Below, piece after piece: positions 34,528 through 44,104 of a stretch of DNA of 64,000 bases. Under the pieces are notes generated by a model. That model saw nothing but the letters and a program-made list of their open reading frames with translations, was not told the DNA's origin and did not search any database. The translations under genes and the position numbers were made by a program. The stretch is from Fervidicella metallireducens AeB (lineage in GTDB: Bacteria > Bacillota > Clostridia > Clostridiales > Caloramatoraceae): assembly GCF_000601455.1 (NCBI RefSeq), contig NZ_AZQP01000002.1, forward strand, positions 62,001-126,000, in the 5' to 3' direction. Position 1 is the stretch's first letter; every line of letters starts with the position of its first letter.

Positions 34528-35586
34528 ATGTACATCTTTAAGGATTTGCTTAAAAAGGCATCAGAATTAGGTGCTTCAGATATTCACATAACCGTTGGTC
34601 TTCAGCCAATAGTAAGGGTACATGGAAAGCTTGTACCTATTGGAACCGAAAAATTGACAACAGATGATACTGAAAGTCTGGCAAGGGAAATATTAAATGA
34701 AAACCAATGGGAAAAATTTAATGAGCTTGGGGAGCTGGATTTTTCGTATTCAATAGAAGGCATTGGAAGATACAGGGTAAACGTATTCAAACAAAGAGGT
34801 TCTGTTGCTCTGGCGATAAGGCTTGTGGGACTTAGTATGCCAACTATCGAAAGTCTTGGTTTACCTAGTGTTTTAAAGGAGTTATGTAATAAGCAAAGGG
34901 GACTTGTACTTGTAACTGGTCCAACTGGAAGTGGAAAGTCAACAACCCTTGCAGCTATGATAAATGAGATAAACAAAACAAGGACATGCCATGTTATAAC
35001 ACTGGAAGATCCAGTTGAGTATATGCATAGGCATGGAAAGAGTATTGTAAATCAAAGGGAAGTAGGTCAGGATACCCTAAGTTATGCCAACGCCTTAAGA
35101 GCAGCACTGAGGGAGGACCCAGATGTAATTTTAGTAGGTGAGATGAGGGATTTAGAGACTATTTCTATTGCAGTTACAGCAGCTGAAACAGGACACCTTG
35201 TTTTATCAACCCTTCATACAATTGGTGCATCAAAAACAATTGATAGAATTGTTGATGTCTTTCCTCCTTATCAGCAGCAGCAGATTAAAGTTCAGCTTGC
35301 AGGAGTATTAGAGGGGGTTATTTCACAGCAGTTGATTCCAATGGAGAATGGAAATGGAAGGGCGGCAGCTTTGGAAATAATGATTTCAACCCCGGCAATA
35401 AGGAATTTAATACGTGAGGGAAAGACGCATCAGATAGATTCTCATATACAAACTGGGGGAAAATATGGAATGAAAACTATGGATATGTCTTTAACAGCTT
35501 TATATAAGGCAGGTATGATATCCTATGAAGATGCAGTAAACTTTTCTGTTGATAGAGATATAATATCAAGACTTTTGAACCAATGA
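34528..35586 (+). CDS. pilT: Type IV pilus retraction ATPase PilT (copy 2)
   Basis: A second 352-residue PilT with the same motifs: Walker A GPTGSGKSTTL, TLEDPVEYMH, DPDVILVGEMRDLETI, TGHLVLSTLHTIGASKTIDR, and AIRNLIREGKTHQIDS. It sits 5 nt after pilB and 4 nt before the pilC frame. Equal length, colinear motifs and close similarity to the copy at 31478 point to a duplication on both sides of pilB. One copy may be a PilU-like accessory motor. Lack of divergence in catalytic motifs suggests that both are active. Confidence 0.94.
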   Translation: MYIFKDLLKKASELGASDIHITVGLQPIVRVHGKLVPIGTEKLTTDDTESLAREILNENQWEKFNELGELDFSYSIEGIGRYRVNVFKQRGSVALAIRLVGLSMPTIESLGLPSVLKELCNKQRGLVLVTGPTGSGKSTTLAAMINEINKTRTCHVITLEDPVEYMHRHGKSIVNQREVGQDTLSYANALRAALREDPDVILVGEMRDLETISIAVTAAETGHLVLSTLHTIGASKTIDRIVDVFPPYQQQQIKVQLAGVLEGVISQQLIPMENGNGRAAALEIMISTPAIRNLIREGKTHQIDSHIQTGGKYGMKTMDMSLTALYKAGMISYEDAVNFSVDRDIISRLLNQ

Positions 35587-35599
35587 AGGGGTGAAGCAG

Positions 35600-36805
35600 A
35601 TGCCAATTTTTCAGTATGAGGCAAAGTCCCTTGATGGACGTACAGTTAAAGGGAAAATGGAGGCAGTAGACGAAAGAGCAGCAGCCCTGGCAATAAGGCA
35701 GCAGAACTATTTTCCAGTTAAAATAAAACCCTTCAGGCAGGGGCTTAATATAGATTTAGGGGAAGTTAAAAAGGTTTCAATAAGGGATATTTCAATATTC
35801 TGCAGACAGTTTTCGGTTGTTTTAACATCAGGTATAACGATACTTAAGGGGATTGAAATTATAAGGCAGCAGACTGAAAATAAAAAGCTTGCAAAGATAC
35901 TTGCTGAAGTCTTTGAGGATGTTCAAAGGGGGAAAACCCTTTCTTTTTCAATGGGTAAGCACAAGGATTTTCCAGATATGCTGATTAACATGATTGAGGT
36001 TGGAGAAACCAGTGGTACCCTTGATAAAATAATGGAAAGAATGGCTGTTTATTATGAAAAGGAATATAAGCTTCAGCAGAAAATTAAACAGGCTATGACT
36101 TACCCCATAGTGGTTTCTATTGTGGCTATTGGAGTTGTAATTTTCCTTGTAGCAAAGGTAATACCGACATTTATAAGTATGTTTAGTGGTATTGGTAATT
36201 TTGAACTTCCTCTGCCAACTAGAATAGTAATTGGACTTAGCAATTTTATACGTTACAAATGGTATGTTTTAGTTTTTTTCATAATATTAATGATAGTGGT
36301 TTTTAAAGCTTTTTTAAGTACAGTGGATGGAAGGTTTAAAATAGATAAATTTAAATTAAACGCACCTGTTTTTGGAAAAATAAACAGAAAGATAATAACC
36401 TCAAGGTTTGCAAGAACATTTGGAATACTTATTGCCAGCGGTGTGCCGCTGCTGCAGAGTATATCAATATGTTCTAACATCGTTGGAAATACTCTGATAA
36501 GGGATGTATTAGATGAGGCAAGGGAGGATATAAATAAGGGTGCGTCAATTGGAGATACCCTGGCTAAAAGCGGGATATTTCCTGTTATGCTGACTCAGAT
36601 GATTAAAATTGGTGAGGAATCAGGTTACCTTGATGATGTTTTAGCTAAGACGTCAGATTTTTACGATACAGAGGTTGAAACAGCAACAGCTCAGTTGACG
36701 ACAATGATTGAACCTGCAATAATTGTTGTTTTAGGCGGGGTAGTTGCATTTATTATTTTATCAGTTATACTGCCTATGTTTAATATGTATAACGCTATTC
36801 AATAA
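35600..36805 (+). CDS. pilC: Type IV pilus inner membrane platform protein PilC
   Basis: A 401-residue GspF/PilC platform protein that connects the cytoplasmic motors to the growing pilus. It starts PIFQYEAKSLDGRTVKGKMEA, has two T2SSF repeats (about residues 65-190 and 270-395) with ISIFCRQFSVVLTSGITILKGIE and ITSRFARTFGILIASGVPLLQSI, and three membrane helices (about 167-190, 215-237, 370-395). ATG at 35600 with GGGGTG upstream is chosen over the GTG at 35591. Confidence 0.95.
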   Translation: MPIFQYEAKSLDGRTVKGKMEAVDERAAALAIRQQNYFPVKIKPFRQGLNIDLGEVKKVSIRDISIFCRQFSVVLTSGITILKGIEIIRQQTENKKLAKILAEVFEDVQRGKTLSFSMGKHKDFPDMLINMIEVGETSGTLDKIMERMAVYYEKEYKLQQKIKQAMTYPIVVSIVAIGVVIFLVAKVIPTFISMFSGIGNFELPLPTRIVIGLSNFIRYKWYVLVFFIILMIVVFKAFLSTVDGRFKIDKFKLNAPVFGKINRKIITSRFARTFGILIASGVPLLQSISICSNIVGNTLIRDVLDEAREDINKGASIGDTLAKSGIFPVMLTQMIKIGEESGYLDDVLAKTSDFYDTEVETATAQLTTMIEPAIIVVLGGVVAFIILSVILPMFNMYNAIQ

Positions 36806-36857
36806 GTTGTTGTTAATTTAATTAACATAAATTAAATATATTTAAGGAGGTTTTATA

Positions 36858-37235
36858 ATGAAGAAAAATGAGAAAAAAAGAAAAAAGGGCTTTACACTGG
36901 TTGAGCTTATAGTTGTAATTGCAATCTTAGGTATTTTAGCAGCGGTTACTGTTCCAAGATTTACTGGGTACCAAGATAAGGCTAAATCAACCCAAACTCT
37001 GGTTAATGCAAAACAAATAGCAACTGCAATTGATAGTTTAATTGCAGAGGGTAAGACTGTTGATGAAGCATCAATAAGAAGTCTTTCAGGTGTTTCTGGA
37101 GGTACTTTGACTCTCGATAATAATGTTGGTACAAATGGATTTTTTACATTTGATGAAGGCGGATATAGAGCTGTGCGAAATACGCAAAATTCAGGAGTTA
37201 CCATAACTGGTAAAACACCTACATCTGGATTATAG
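36858..37235 (+). CDS. pilA: Major type IV pilin PilA
   Basis: A 125-residue class III prepilin. The leader of 11 residues (MKKNEKKRKKG) is cut before F12 of FTLVELIVVIAILGILAAV, with Glu at mature position 5. The hydrophobic N-terminal helix continues into an alpha1-C segment (YQDKAKSTQTLVNAKQIATAI), then a small Gly/Thr-rich globular domain without cysteines. AAGGAGG upstream gives strong translation. The own terminator that follows suggests higher expression than the minor pilins, as expected for the main subunit. Confidence 0.92.
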   Translation: MKKNEKKRKKGFTLVELIVVIAILGILAAVTVPRFTGYQDKAKSTQTLVNAKQIATAIDSLIAEGKTVDEASIRSLSGVSGGTLTLDNNVGTNGFFTFDEGGYRAVRNTQNSGVTITGKTPTSGL

Positions 37236-37259
37236 GATTTTTTGGTTAAAATTATTTCT

Positions 37260-37309
37260 TATCAACGAAGAGCCAGTTAGTTCTGGCTCTTTGTTGATAA
37301 AATTTTTTA
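37260..37309 (+). terminator. Terminator after pilA
   Basis: Arms TATCAACGAAGAGCCAG and CTGGCTCTTTGTTGATA around TTAGTT, then AAAATTTTTTAA. A strong hairpin that probably separates pilA transcript levels from downstream genes. Confidence 0.88.
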
Positions 37310-37365
37310 AATTTTTTATTTAACAAACACCACTGGCAAAATGCAGCATTTATAGGAGAGATAAC

Positions 37366-37908
37366 ATGAAAAATTGGCAGAAGTATAAATATGTTGTTGA
37401 AAGGAAAAAAGGACTTACAATGGTTGAACTATTGATATCACTTGCACTTATTGGAGTAATTATTCTTCTGGTATCTTCAATATATATATTTGGTGTAAAA
37501 ATTTTTGACAAGGGTACAACACAATCAAACATTCAGGTGGAAACAACCCAGGCAGGGGATTTCATTACAAAGGAGCTGCGTAATGCAGTTGAAATAACCT
37601 TTAACACTCCCGTGAATATAAGGGAATATAGTATGATATATTTAGATAAAAATATAATAAAATATAAACCAGAGGGTAAAACCCTTGAGGAATCAGTGAA
37701 TAAAACTGATGCAATAATATTAGATAGTAATGATTTAAGTTTTCAAACTAGAAATAAAAATTCAATGGCTTTTTTAAACTTTACAATTAAAGGGACTGGA
37801 AAACAACAGAGCTATTTACTGAATTCAGAAGTTCTTTTAAATAACATTAAATCAATAGAAAATTCATCCTCATATAACTTTATTTATTATAAAGTAATAA
37901 AGGATTAA
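37366..37908 (+). CDS. Minor pilin (PulG/PilW-like), cluster 1
   Basis: A 180-residue prepilin-like protein with leader MKNWQKYKYVVERKKG, cleavage before LTMVELLISLALIGVIILLV, and Glu5. The body (TQAGDFITKELRNAVEITF, IIKYKPEGKTL) looks like a PilW/GspJ-type minor pseudopilin. GGAGAG precedes the ATG. It is followed by a PilX-like protein and a PilV-like protein: the first of three minor-pilin clusters. Confidence 0.85.
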   Translation: MKNWQKYKYVVERKKGLTMVELLISLALIGVIILLVSSIYIFGVKIFDKGTTQSNIQVETTQAGDFITKELRNAVEITFNTPVNIREYSMIYLDKNIIKYKPEGKTLEESVNKTDAIILDSNDLSFQTRNKNSMAFLNFTIKGTGKQQSYLLNSEVLLNNIKSIENSSSYNFIYYKVIKD

Positions 37909-38036
37909 AATATATGGAGAAACTATATTTTACAGGTTGCTGTTTATATGGTTTGTAAACAAAAATATTATAAAAATAAGAGAGAATTTCTAATGAGGAT
38001 TTACATAAATATAAAATTTTTGGCGGAGGTGATAAT

Positions 38037-39356
38037 GTGAAAAAAAAGCATAAAGGTGCATCTTTAGCTATAGTGTTAATAACTTCTGCCACTTTGATAA
38101 TTTTAGGTGGGGTTTTAGGATTAAGGGTAGTTTCTGAAGTTAAACAATCGGTATATAAAGAAAAGAAAACAAAGGCATATTATATTGCCAGGGCAGGAGC
38201 AGCTGCTGCTTCAAAATGGATAACAAATATGAACAGTTCTGAGTTAGACACTTTAAACAGCCTTGGTTCACAGATGATTTCACAACCCCAGGATTTTGGT
38301 GATGGTAAGTTTCAAATTAAAATAAACAAACAATCTGAAAAAATAATAATAGAATCAACGGGTATGATTGAAGATGGAAAATATGACAATGGAACAGTAA
38401 AGTATGTTGCAGAGAAAGTAACAGCAGTCCTTCAGAAAGAAAGTACAAATACCATTTCAAAGGTTGAAACTGCTGTTTATGGTGAAACTGGTCTTTACAT
38501 TAAGGGCAAGGTATCAGGTGATATAGGAACAAGTTCATCAAATGCAGGGGCAATAGAGTTTGACTGGGGAACAAGTTTTAATGGAACAGTTTATATACCC
38601 TCTGGGGCTGATAAAAGCAAGGTTATTAAGGTTCCCAAAAATTTCAACATTAATCCTGTTGTAAAAACATTTGATGTAATTCCAACTTATCCAAAGCCGG
38701 TTTTACCTAGTTTTCCAGAGAATCTGTCTAATAAGGGCAGCATTCTTCTACAGGGTGCACAATCAAAGACCATAGAAGGTGAGGGCTATTATAGCAATAT
38801 AACAATAAAGTCCAATAACATCCTTACAATTAATACAAAAAGCGGTGACAACATAATTAGAATAGGACAATTAAATGTAGAACAAGGGCATATAAAGGTA
38901 ACTGGAAGTGGTAGGCTTCTAATCTATGTTGACGATTTTATAAAATTAAAGGGAAGCCTGAATGGTGGCGGTGATAAAAATAAAGTAATATTTTATTGTG
39001 GTGAGAAAGGCACATTATATATTACAGGTGAAACAGAGATAAATGGTTCCCTATATCTAGGAGAAACTAATTTGAGCATTACAGGATCAGGTAAGGTTTC
39101 TGGTGATATTGTAACTTCAGGAACAAGTATAACCATTACAGGCAGTGGACTTGTTGAGCCTAAAGTTATTTATGCCCCTAATGCAAACATAGAACTCAGC
39201 GGCTCTGGGACAGTTAAGGGAGCAGTTATTGGAAAAAGTGTTTCAATGACTGGGGGATCAGAGATTGTATTAAATGGAGGTATAGAAATACAAATTCCAA
39301 TTGAAACTGTTTCTCAGGAAGGAAAGGCAACATACAAGCAGATATACTGGAAATAG
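38037..39356 (+). CDS. PilX-like pilus protein with beta-solenoid repeats, cluster 1
   Basis: A 439-residue protein starting at GTG after GGAGGTG. The N-terminus KKKHKGASLAIVLITSATLIILGGVLGLRVV resembles PilX/GspK-type minor pilins (short basic leader, hydrophobic helix without a clear Glu5). Residues about 215-400 consist of short repeated strands (GSGRLLIYVDDFIKLKGSLNGG, NGSLYLGETNLSITGSGKVSGDIVTSGTSITITGSG), a bactofilin-like or adhesin-type beta-solenoid. The combination suggests a large pilus-tip or surface-exposed subunit. Related proteins occur at 44094 and 47929. Confidence 0.78.
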   Translation: MKKKHKGASLAIVLITSATLIILGGVLGLRVVSEVKQSVYKEKKTKAYYIARAGAAAASKWITNMNSSELDTLNSLGSQMISQPQDFGDGKFQIKINKQSEKIIIESTGMIEDGKYDNGTVKYVAEKVTAVLQKESTNTISKVETAVYGETGLYIKGKVSGDIGTSSSNAGAIEFDWGTSFNGTVYIPSGADKSKVIKVPKNFNINPVVKTFDVIPTYPKPVLPSFPENLSNKGSILLQGAQSKTIEGEGYYSNITIKSNNILTINTKSGDNIIRIGQLNVEQGHIKVTGSGRLLIYVDDFIKLKGSLNGGGDKNKVIFYCGEKGTLYITGETEINGSLYLGETNLSITGSGKVSGDIVTSGTSITITGSGLVEPKVIYAPNANIELSGSGTVKGAVIGKSVSMTGGSEIVLNGGIEIQIPIETVSQEGKATYKQIYWK

Positions 39357-39385
39357 TAGTTCTAAATCTTTGAGAAGGTGATAAA

Positions 39386-39745
39386 TTGGTTTTAAAACAT
39401 AAAAACAAAGGATTTACTCTCATGGAAGTAATAATTTCACTGGCAATAATCACAATATCAGTTCTATTTATTCTTCAGTTTTTTACAGGCAGCTTCAAAC
39501 ATATAGTAAAATACGGTAAAAGAACGGAGTCCATTTTTGAAGCCCAGAAAAAAATTGATAACGCAATTGCAAATTCTCAGGAAACAAATGGAGTAACTGT
39601 TGTGCCGGGTAGCATTCCCCTTAAAATATATTCTCAGGACTACTCAAAATCAATTGAAACACAAGGGGTACAGGGAAATATCATTACAGTAAAGGCAGGG
39701 GATAATAACGAAATAATAATTTCAACCTTCGTTACTGGTGATTAA
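39386..39745 (+). CDS. Minor pilin (PilV/GspI-like), cluster 1
   Basis: A 119-residue prepilin starting at TTG behind AAGGTG. Leader MVLKHKNKG precedes FTLMEVIISLAIITISVLF, with Glu5. The mature part is small (SGSFKHIVKY to the end), a PilV/GspI-type minor subunit. It directly precedes the VWA protein gene. Confidence 0.85.
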   Translation: MVLKHKNKGFTLMEVIISLAIITISVLFILQFFTGSFKHIVKYGKRTESIFEAQKKIDNAIANSQETNGVTVVPGSIPLKIYSQDYSKSIETQGVQGNIITVKAGDNNEIIISTFVTGD

Positions 39746-39780
39746 AAAAGGAGTTAAAAAATGATAAAGGAGGAGAAAGG

Positions 39781-42459
39781 GTGAAAAGGTTTAGTACTAA
39801 GTTTAAATCCTTAACCAGCTTTTTAGTTATTGGCTTAATAATCATTTCATGTTTTTCTGTTAATTTTGCCAATGCTGCCAGCAGTACACTAATGAGCACG
39901 GATAGAACAGTGGATGTTAATAGGGTAAAGGTTGGAGATACATTTACAGTAAACTACTGCATTACACCTAAGGCACTGACAACTCCACAAAACAACAATA
40001 TAAAGGATATAGTTCTGGTAGTTGACACCTCACTTAGTATGGATAGAAATTTAAATAATAATGATATAGCCAGTGCAGGCAGCTCAAGATTGGATTCAGT
40101 GAAAAGAGTGGCAACTGAATTTATCTCTAAATTTAACGATTCAAATGTAAATATTTCAGTTGTTAAATTTCATGGAAGGGCAAGTACAGTGATGCCCCTT
40201 ACAAATACTTCAAACTCTTCAGACCGCAAGGCATTAGTGGATAGTATTAAAAATTTGAATACAAAGGGCTCAAATGGTACTAACATTGGGGATGGAATGA
40301 GAAATGCCTTTTACACTTTAGGGGATAGCAACAATAAACATGAAAAGTATGTTATTGTACTAACAGATGGAGAGTCAAATTTTTACAGTTACACTGGTTA
40401 CTGGAATTGGTTTCATTATTATTGGGATTATTATTTAGGTAACAATTATACTTCTTATTATGTAGATGGTGCTGAAGGTGACCCCAAAGGACGTTCATTA
40501 TACTATGCAAAGTTAGTAGCAAAAGATCAAATTAAAGCTAATAACATTAACACCTACGTTATTGGCTTTGGGCCAGAGCCCACAAGCAATAATTTAGAAA
40601 TATCCCAGGAGGCAGGAGGAACATATTTTAAATCAACCAGTGAAATAGGACTGAATAATTTATATAACAAGTTTTTTACAAGTATAAACAATCCATCTGC
40701 AATGATTAATTTTGAAGAAACCATACCTGAAGGAGCAGAGTTTGTTACTTCAGAAAACCCAGAAATAACTGTCAGCGGAAGAAAACTATATGGAAATATT
40801 GGTTTTTATTATAAAAGAGATAACAACAATCAGCAGTTTATTGCTGAGCCGATAAATATCAAAATAACATATAGAGCTGCAAAATCAGATGGAAGTGTCT
40901 TTCAGGGAGATAGGATAACTTTTCTTGAAAACTCCGGTAAAGTTACATTGACACCAGTTAATTTTAACGGTAAGCCTGAGATTCTTAATTTTGACACAAG
41001 ATGTATCATAGATGTTATGCCACTTGATAAACCCATATGTATTCCGGATATAACAGTGCCCACAAACAGCAACGTTAATGTAACGGTTAAGTATGATATT
41101 AATTCAATTAGAAAAGAATACAGCACAGATGGAACAATATGGAATGAGTATACTGGACCGATAGTTATTACATCAAATAAAACTGTATATGCAAGGTCAA
41201 GGGATGCCTGGAACAGGATTTACTATTCAGAACCGTTGATTGTTAACAACATCGACAAAACCCTTCCAACAGCTGTAATAAAATACAGTACAACAAACCC
41301 AACAAATGGCAATGTAATTGCCACATTAGTGCCAAACAAAAGTGTTGTAGTTTTAAATAACAACGGTTCCTTTGATTATACATTTACAGAAAATGGAAGT
41401 TTCCTTTTCAGTTTCAAAGATAATTATGGAAACATTGGAACAGCTGTTGCAACGGTAAATAACATAGATAAGACACCACCAACAGCAAGAATAACTTACA
41501 GTACCTTAAAGCCAACAAATGAAGACGTAACAGCAACCTTAGTACCAAGTGAGAAGGTTATTATTACTAATAATGGAGGATTGACTTCATATACTTTTAA
41601 ACAAAAGGGCAGTTTTATTTTTCAGTTTAAAGATGAGGCTGGAAACACAGGTACTGCAAAGGCAGAGGTAAATAATATTGATAAAACACCACCAACGGCA
41701 ACCATAAGCTACAGTACAACAAAGCCTACAAGTGGTAAAGTAACTGCAAAATTAATACCTAGTGAACCTGTTATAATAATGAACAACAGCGGTTTGGATA
41801 TTCGAGAATTTACTGAAAATGGAAGCTTTACCTTTCAGTTTATGGACGAGGCGGGAAATACAGGTAATGTGACAGCTGTTGTAAATAATATAGATAAAAC
41901 ATTGCCAACAGCAACCATAAGCTACAGCTATGAAAATGGATATGTCAAAGCAACATTAGTGCCAAATAAGGCTGTAACTGTAACAAATAATAACGGTTCC
42001 TTTACTTATAATTTCTTTAAAAATGGAAGTTTTACATTCTTTTTCAAGGATGCCATAGGTAATACAGGAAGTGCAGTTGCTTCAGTGAGCAGCATAGAAC
42101 CTGTCATTCCTGCAACTACAGTTAAAGTTTTAAAGGTAAATCCAAAGAAGCCAAAATCCGAACAGATTAAAATTCAATTAAACAAGATAAATCCTGATTT
42201 TATAGCAGATATTGATTTAATTAAGAAATCAGGTGATGTTAAGAATAATTTATCAGTTTCATATCAGGGCTATACAATAACTGATTATCAAAGGGGAGTA
42301 ATCAGCTTAGGTATAAGTGGATATTCTGTAAAGGCAGGCATTAGTGCTAAATATGACATTGTTATTAAATTAAAACAAAGTGATACAGATAATAGTCCTA
42401 AGACTTATATAATAAGGCTTGAAATAAAAACAGTTTCTTCAGGTACGGGTTTATCGTAA
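39781..42459 (+). CDS. Secreted von Willebrand A protein with Ig-like repeats (candidate pilus-tip adhesin)
   Basis: An 892-residue exported protein starting at GTG behind GGAGAAAGG. It has a Sec signal peptide (1-33, ending NFANAA) and not a prepilin leader. The VWA domain is about residues 73-300, with MIDAS parts DTSLS (82-86), GTNIGDGMRNAF (Thr near 167) and VLTDGES (near 195-201). A CHB_HEX/OmpL47-like module follows (KEYSTDGTIWNEYTGP), then four Ig-like repeats of about 70 residues (VNNIDKTxPTAxIxYS...GSFxFxFKDxxGNxGTA) and a C-terminal domain. There is no LPxTG motif or membrane anchor. It lies inside the minor-pilin genes. By analogy with VWA-tipped pili (PilY1, streptococcal PilC/tip pilins), a metal-dependent adhesin at the pilus tip is inferred. 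Confidence 0.82.
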   Translation: MKRFSTKFKSLTSFLVIGLIIISCFSVNFANAASSTLMSTDRTVDVNRVKVGDTFTVNYCITPKALTTPQNNNIKDIVLVVDTSLSMDRNLNNNDIASAGSSRLDSVKRVATEFISKFNDSNVNISVVKFHGRASTVMPLTNTSNSSDRKALVDSIKNLNTKGSNGTNIGDGMRNAFYTLGDSNNKHEKYVIVLTDGESNFYSYTGYWNWFHYYWDYYLGNNYTSYYVDGAEGDPKGRSLYYAKLVAKDQIKANNINTYVIGFGPEPTSNNLEISQEAGGTYFKSTSEIGLNNLYNKFFTSINNPSAMINFEETIPEGAEFVTSENPEITVSGRKLYGNIGFYYKRDNNNQQFIAEPINIKITYRAAKSDGSVFQGDRITFLENSGKVTLTPVNFNGKPEILNFDTRCIIDVMPLDKPICIPDITVPTNSNVNVTVKYDINSIRKEYSTDGTIWNEYTGPIVITSNKTVYARSRDAWNRIYYSEPLIVNNIDKTLPTAVIKYSTTNPTNGNVIATLVPNKSVVVLNNNGSFDYTFTENGSFLFSFKDNYGNIGTAVATVNNIDKTPPTARITYSTLKPTNEDVTATLVPSEKVIITNNGGLTSYTFKQKGSFIFQFKDEAGNTGTAKAEVNNIDKTPPTATISYSTTKPTSGKVTAKLIPSEPVIIMNNSGLDIREFTENGSFTFQFMDEAGNTGNVTAVVNNIDKTLPTATISYSYENGYVKATLVPNKAVTVTNNNGSFTYNFFKNGSFTFFFKDAIGNTGSAVASVSSIEPVIPATTVKVLKVNPKKPKSEQIKIQLNKINPDFIADIDLIKKSGDVKNNLSVSYQGYTITDYQRGVISLGISGYSVKAGISAKYDIVIKLKQSDTDNSPKTYIIRLEIKTVSSGTGLS
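41248..42090 (+). repeat. Four tandem Ig-like repeat units in the VWA gene
   Basis: Units of about 210 nt begin near 41248, 41458, 41668 and 41881 with AATAA(C/T)AT(A/T)GATAAAAC-like sequence (VNNIDKT). Units 2 and 3 are most alike, as expected of recent intragenic duplication. The fourth is slightly shorter. Confidence 0.8.
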
Positions 42460-42466
42460 GTTCTGT

Positions 42467-42507
42467 AAAATTAACATGGGACATTTAATAATCCCATGTT
42501 AATTTTT
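42467..42507 (+). terminator. Terminator after the VWA gene
   Basis: Arms AAAATTAACATGGGA and TCCCATGTTAATTTTT around a 10-nt loop. Confidence 0.85.
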
Positions 42508-42554
42508 CAGTTATTAGAATTATTGCAATTGTCTCAGATTGGAGAGTCACTTTT

Positions 42555-43115
42555 ATGATGGATATAAAAAATAAAAAGAGATACGGTGTTACATTAATAG
42601 AAATTATGATTTCATTAACTATTGTTGTTATTGTTTTTACAGCTGCTGCTTCTACTTTTGTTAGTGCATTCAAAAGTGCAAAGAATGAGGAGATAAAATT
42701 AGAAACAATGACAGGAGTTCAATCAACTATTCAATGTCTGAGAATGCAGGGGGTTGATACCCTTGAAGCTATATATAATTTAGTAAAAAATAAAGATGGT
42801 AGTGCTAAGATTTATTTGTTGTATGATGATATAAAGGAAATAGTAGATGAGGGTGGAAAGCTAAATTTTGGGCAAACCATAAGTGATGATTTTCAGCTGG
42901 AAGGAGAATATCTTAAAACATATTCCCTTGAGGAAGCAGAAAATAAATTTGGTGATAACAGGAAATTTTATTTATGCCTTGAAATATATGAAGAAAAGTA
43001 TAATAACAATACTACAAATTTCAGATTTTATAATGTGTTGCGTGTGAAAGTTACCATAGGAAAACTTAACGATAAAAATATATTTTCTGAGGGGACAGCT
43101 TACTTTGGGGGATGA
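42555..43115 (+). CDS. Minor pilin, cluster 2
   Basis: A 186-residue prepilin: leader MMDIKNKKRYG, then VTLIEIMISLTIVVIVFTAA with Glu5, and a beta-rich body ending in LRVKVTIGKLNDKNIFSEGTAYFGG. It resembles a GspI/PilV-type subunit. GGAGAG lies about 8 nt before the ATG. The stop overlaps the frame of the next minor pilin. Confidence 0.83.
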   Translation: MMDIKNKKRYGVTLIEIMISLTIVVIVFTAAASTFVSAFKSAKNEEIKLETMTGVQSTIQCLRMQGVDTLEAIYNLVKNKDGSAKIYLLYDDIKEIVDEGGKLNFGQTISDDFQLEGEYLKTYSLEEAENKFGDNRKFYLCLEIYEEKYNNNTTNFRFYNVLRVKVTIGKLNDKNIFSEGTAYFGG

Positions 43116-43120
43116 TTCTT

Positions 43121-44104
43121 TTGAAAAAAAAGGGCTTAACATTAATAGAACTTTTGGTTTCCTTAGCAATAATGGCTGTGTTATTCGCTGCAGTAACTGG
43201 AATTTTTACAACTGGTTTAAAACTTTATGGGGCAGGGGAAATTCAATCAGAGGTTTTAAGAGATACCAGAACAGCTATTTTGAAAATCTCAGATGACATT
43301 AAAAAAGGAGTTATGTTTATCAACACAGATGATTTTCAGAATGCTCAAGGCAATATATATTTTAGCGATGTAAAAAATAAAGTGACTAAGCTTTTGGAAG
43401 ATTATAATGAAAAATACAGCCTGAATTATATACCTTTGCTATTTATAGAGCAATTAAATGGAGAAAATTATCTCTATGCCGTAGAAACAAAGATTGAAGA
43501 TAACAAGACGTTTTATAAACTTCATAGAATTCATCTGAGGGTGTCAGATAATTTACAATACAACTATTATTACAGCAACACGGATAATAATCCAGTTGAA
43601 AATTTTGATTTAGACAAAATAAAATTTGGAATTATTGACTCCTATGAGGCCAGATATTTTAAAAATAATTATAAGATTAAATCATCTTTAATAAAGATTA
43701 AAAATGAAAATATTCTACCCAGTGACAGATATGGTAATTACACTAAATCAATTAGTATAGAATTGTATGGAAATATAATAAATGATGCTATTACTTGTCC
43801 ATTCGATTATTATCAGGGAAAAGACGTTTTTAGATGTGTATATGATAAAGAAAAATCTGTTTTTAAAAGCATAAAGCTTGAAAAAATGCCATTGTCTTTA
43901 AATGAAATAGATAAGTCAGATGATGAGCTGATGTCTGAAAATCTTTGTGCAATGCCTTTAATTAAGCCTGAGGACAGTAACAAAAGCTATAATATAGAAA
44001 TTATTGTTGGCAAATTCAATAAAAATACAGGATATACATATCAGAAAAGGCTGTCTACAAAGGTTGCAGTTGGAAACTATGGAGGGGATATAGATGATGA
44101 ATAA
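43121..44104 (+). CDS. Minor pilin (PilW/GspJ-like), cluster 2
   Basis: A 327-residue prepilin starting at TTG (43121), 10 nt after GGGGG; the ATG at 43112 is too close to that site. The leader MKKKG precedes LTLIELLVSLAIMAVLFAAV with Glu5. LKLYGAGEIQSEVLRDTRTAILKISDDI is the PilW/GspJ-type segment after the helix, and a long globular domain follows. It overlaps the next gene (ATG 44094 before its stop at 44104). Confidence 0.82.
   Translation: MKKKGLTLIELLVSLAIMAVLFAAVTGIFTTGLKLYGAGEIQSEVLRDTRTAILKISDDIKKGVMFINTDDFQNAQGNIYFSDVKNKVTKLLEDYNEKYSLNYIPLLFIEQLNGENYLYAVETKIEDNKTFYKLHRIHLRVSDNLQYNYYYSNTDNNPVENFDLDKIKFGIIDSYEARYFKNNYKIKSSLIKIKNENILPSDRYGNYTKSISIELYGNIINDAITCPFDYYQGKDVFRCVYDKEKSVFKSIKLEKMPLSLNEIDKSDDELMSENLCAMPLIKPEDSNKSYNIEIIVGKFNKNTGYTYQKRLSTKVAVGNYGGDIDDE

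Noticed and set aside
31377-37365. c-di-GMP riboswitch upstream of pilT, pilB or pilA
   Set aside because: Such riboswitches control pili in some clostridia, but no GEMM-type GxAAACC/GGGxCGCAAAGCC pattern is visible in the three leader regions.
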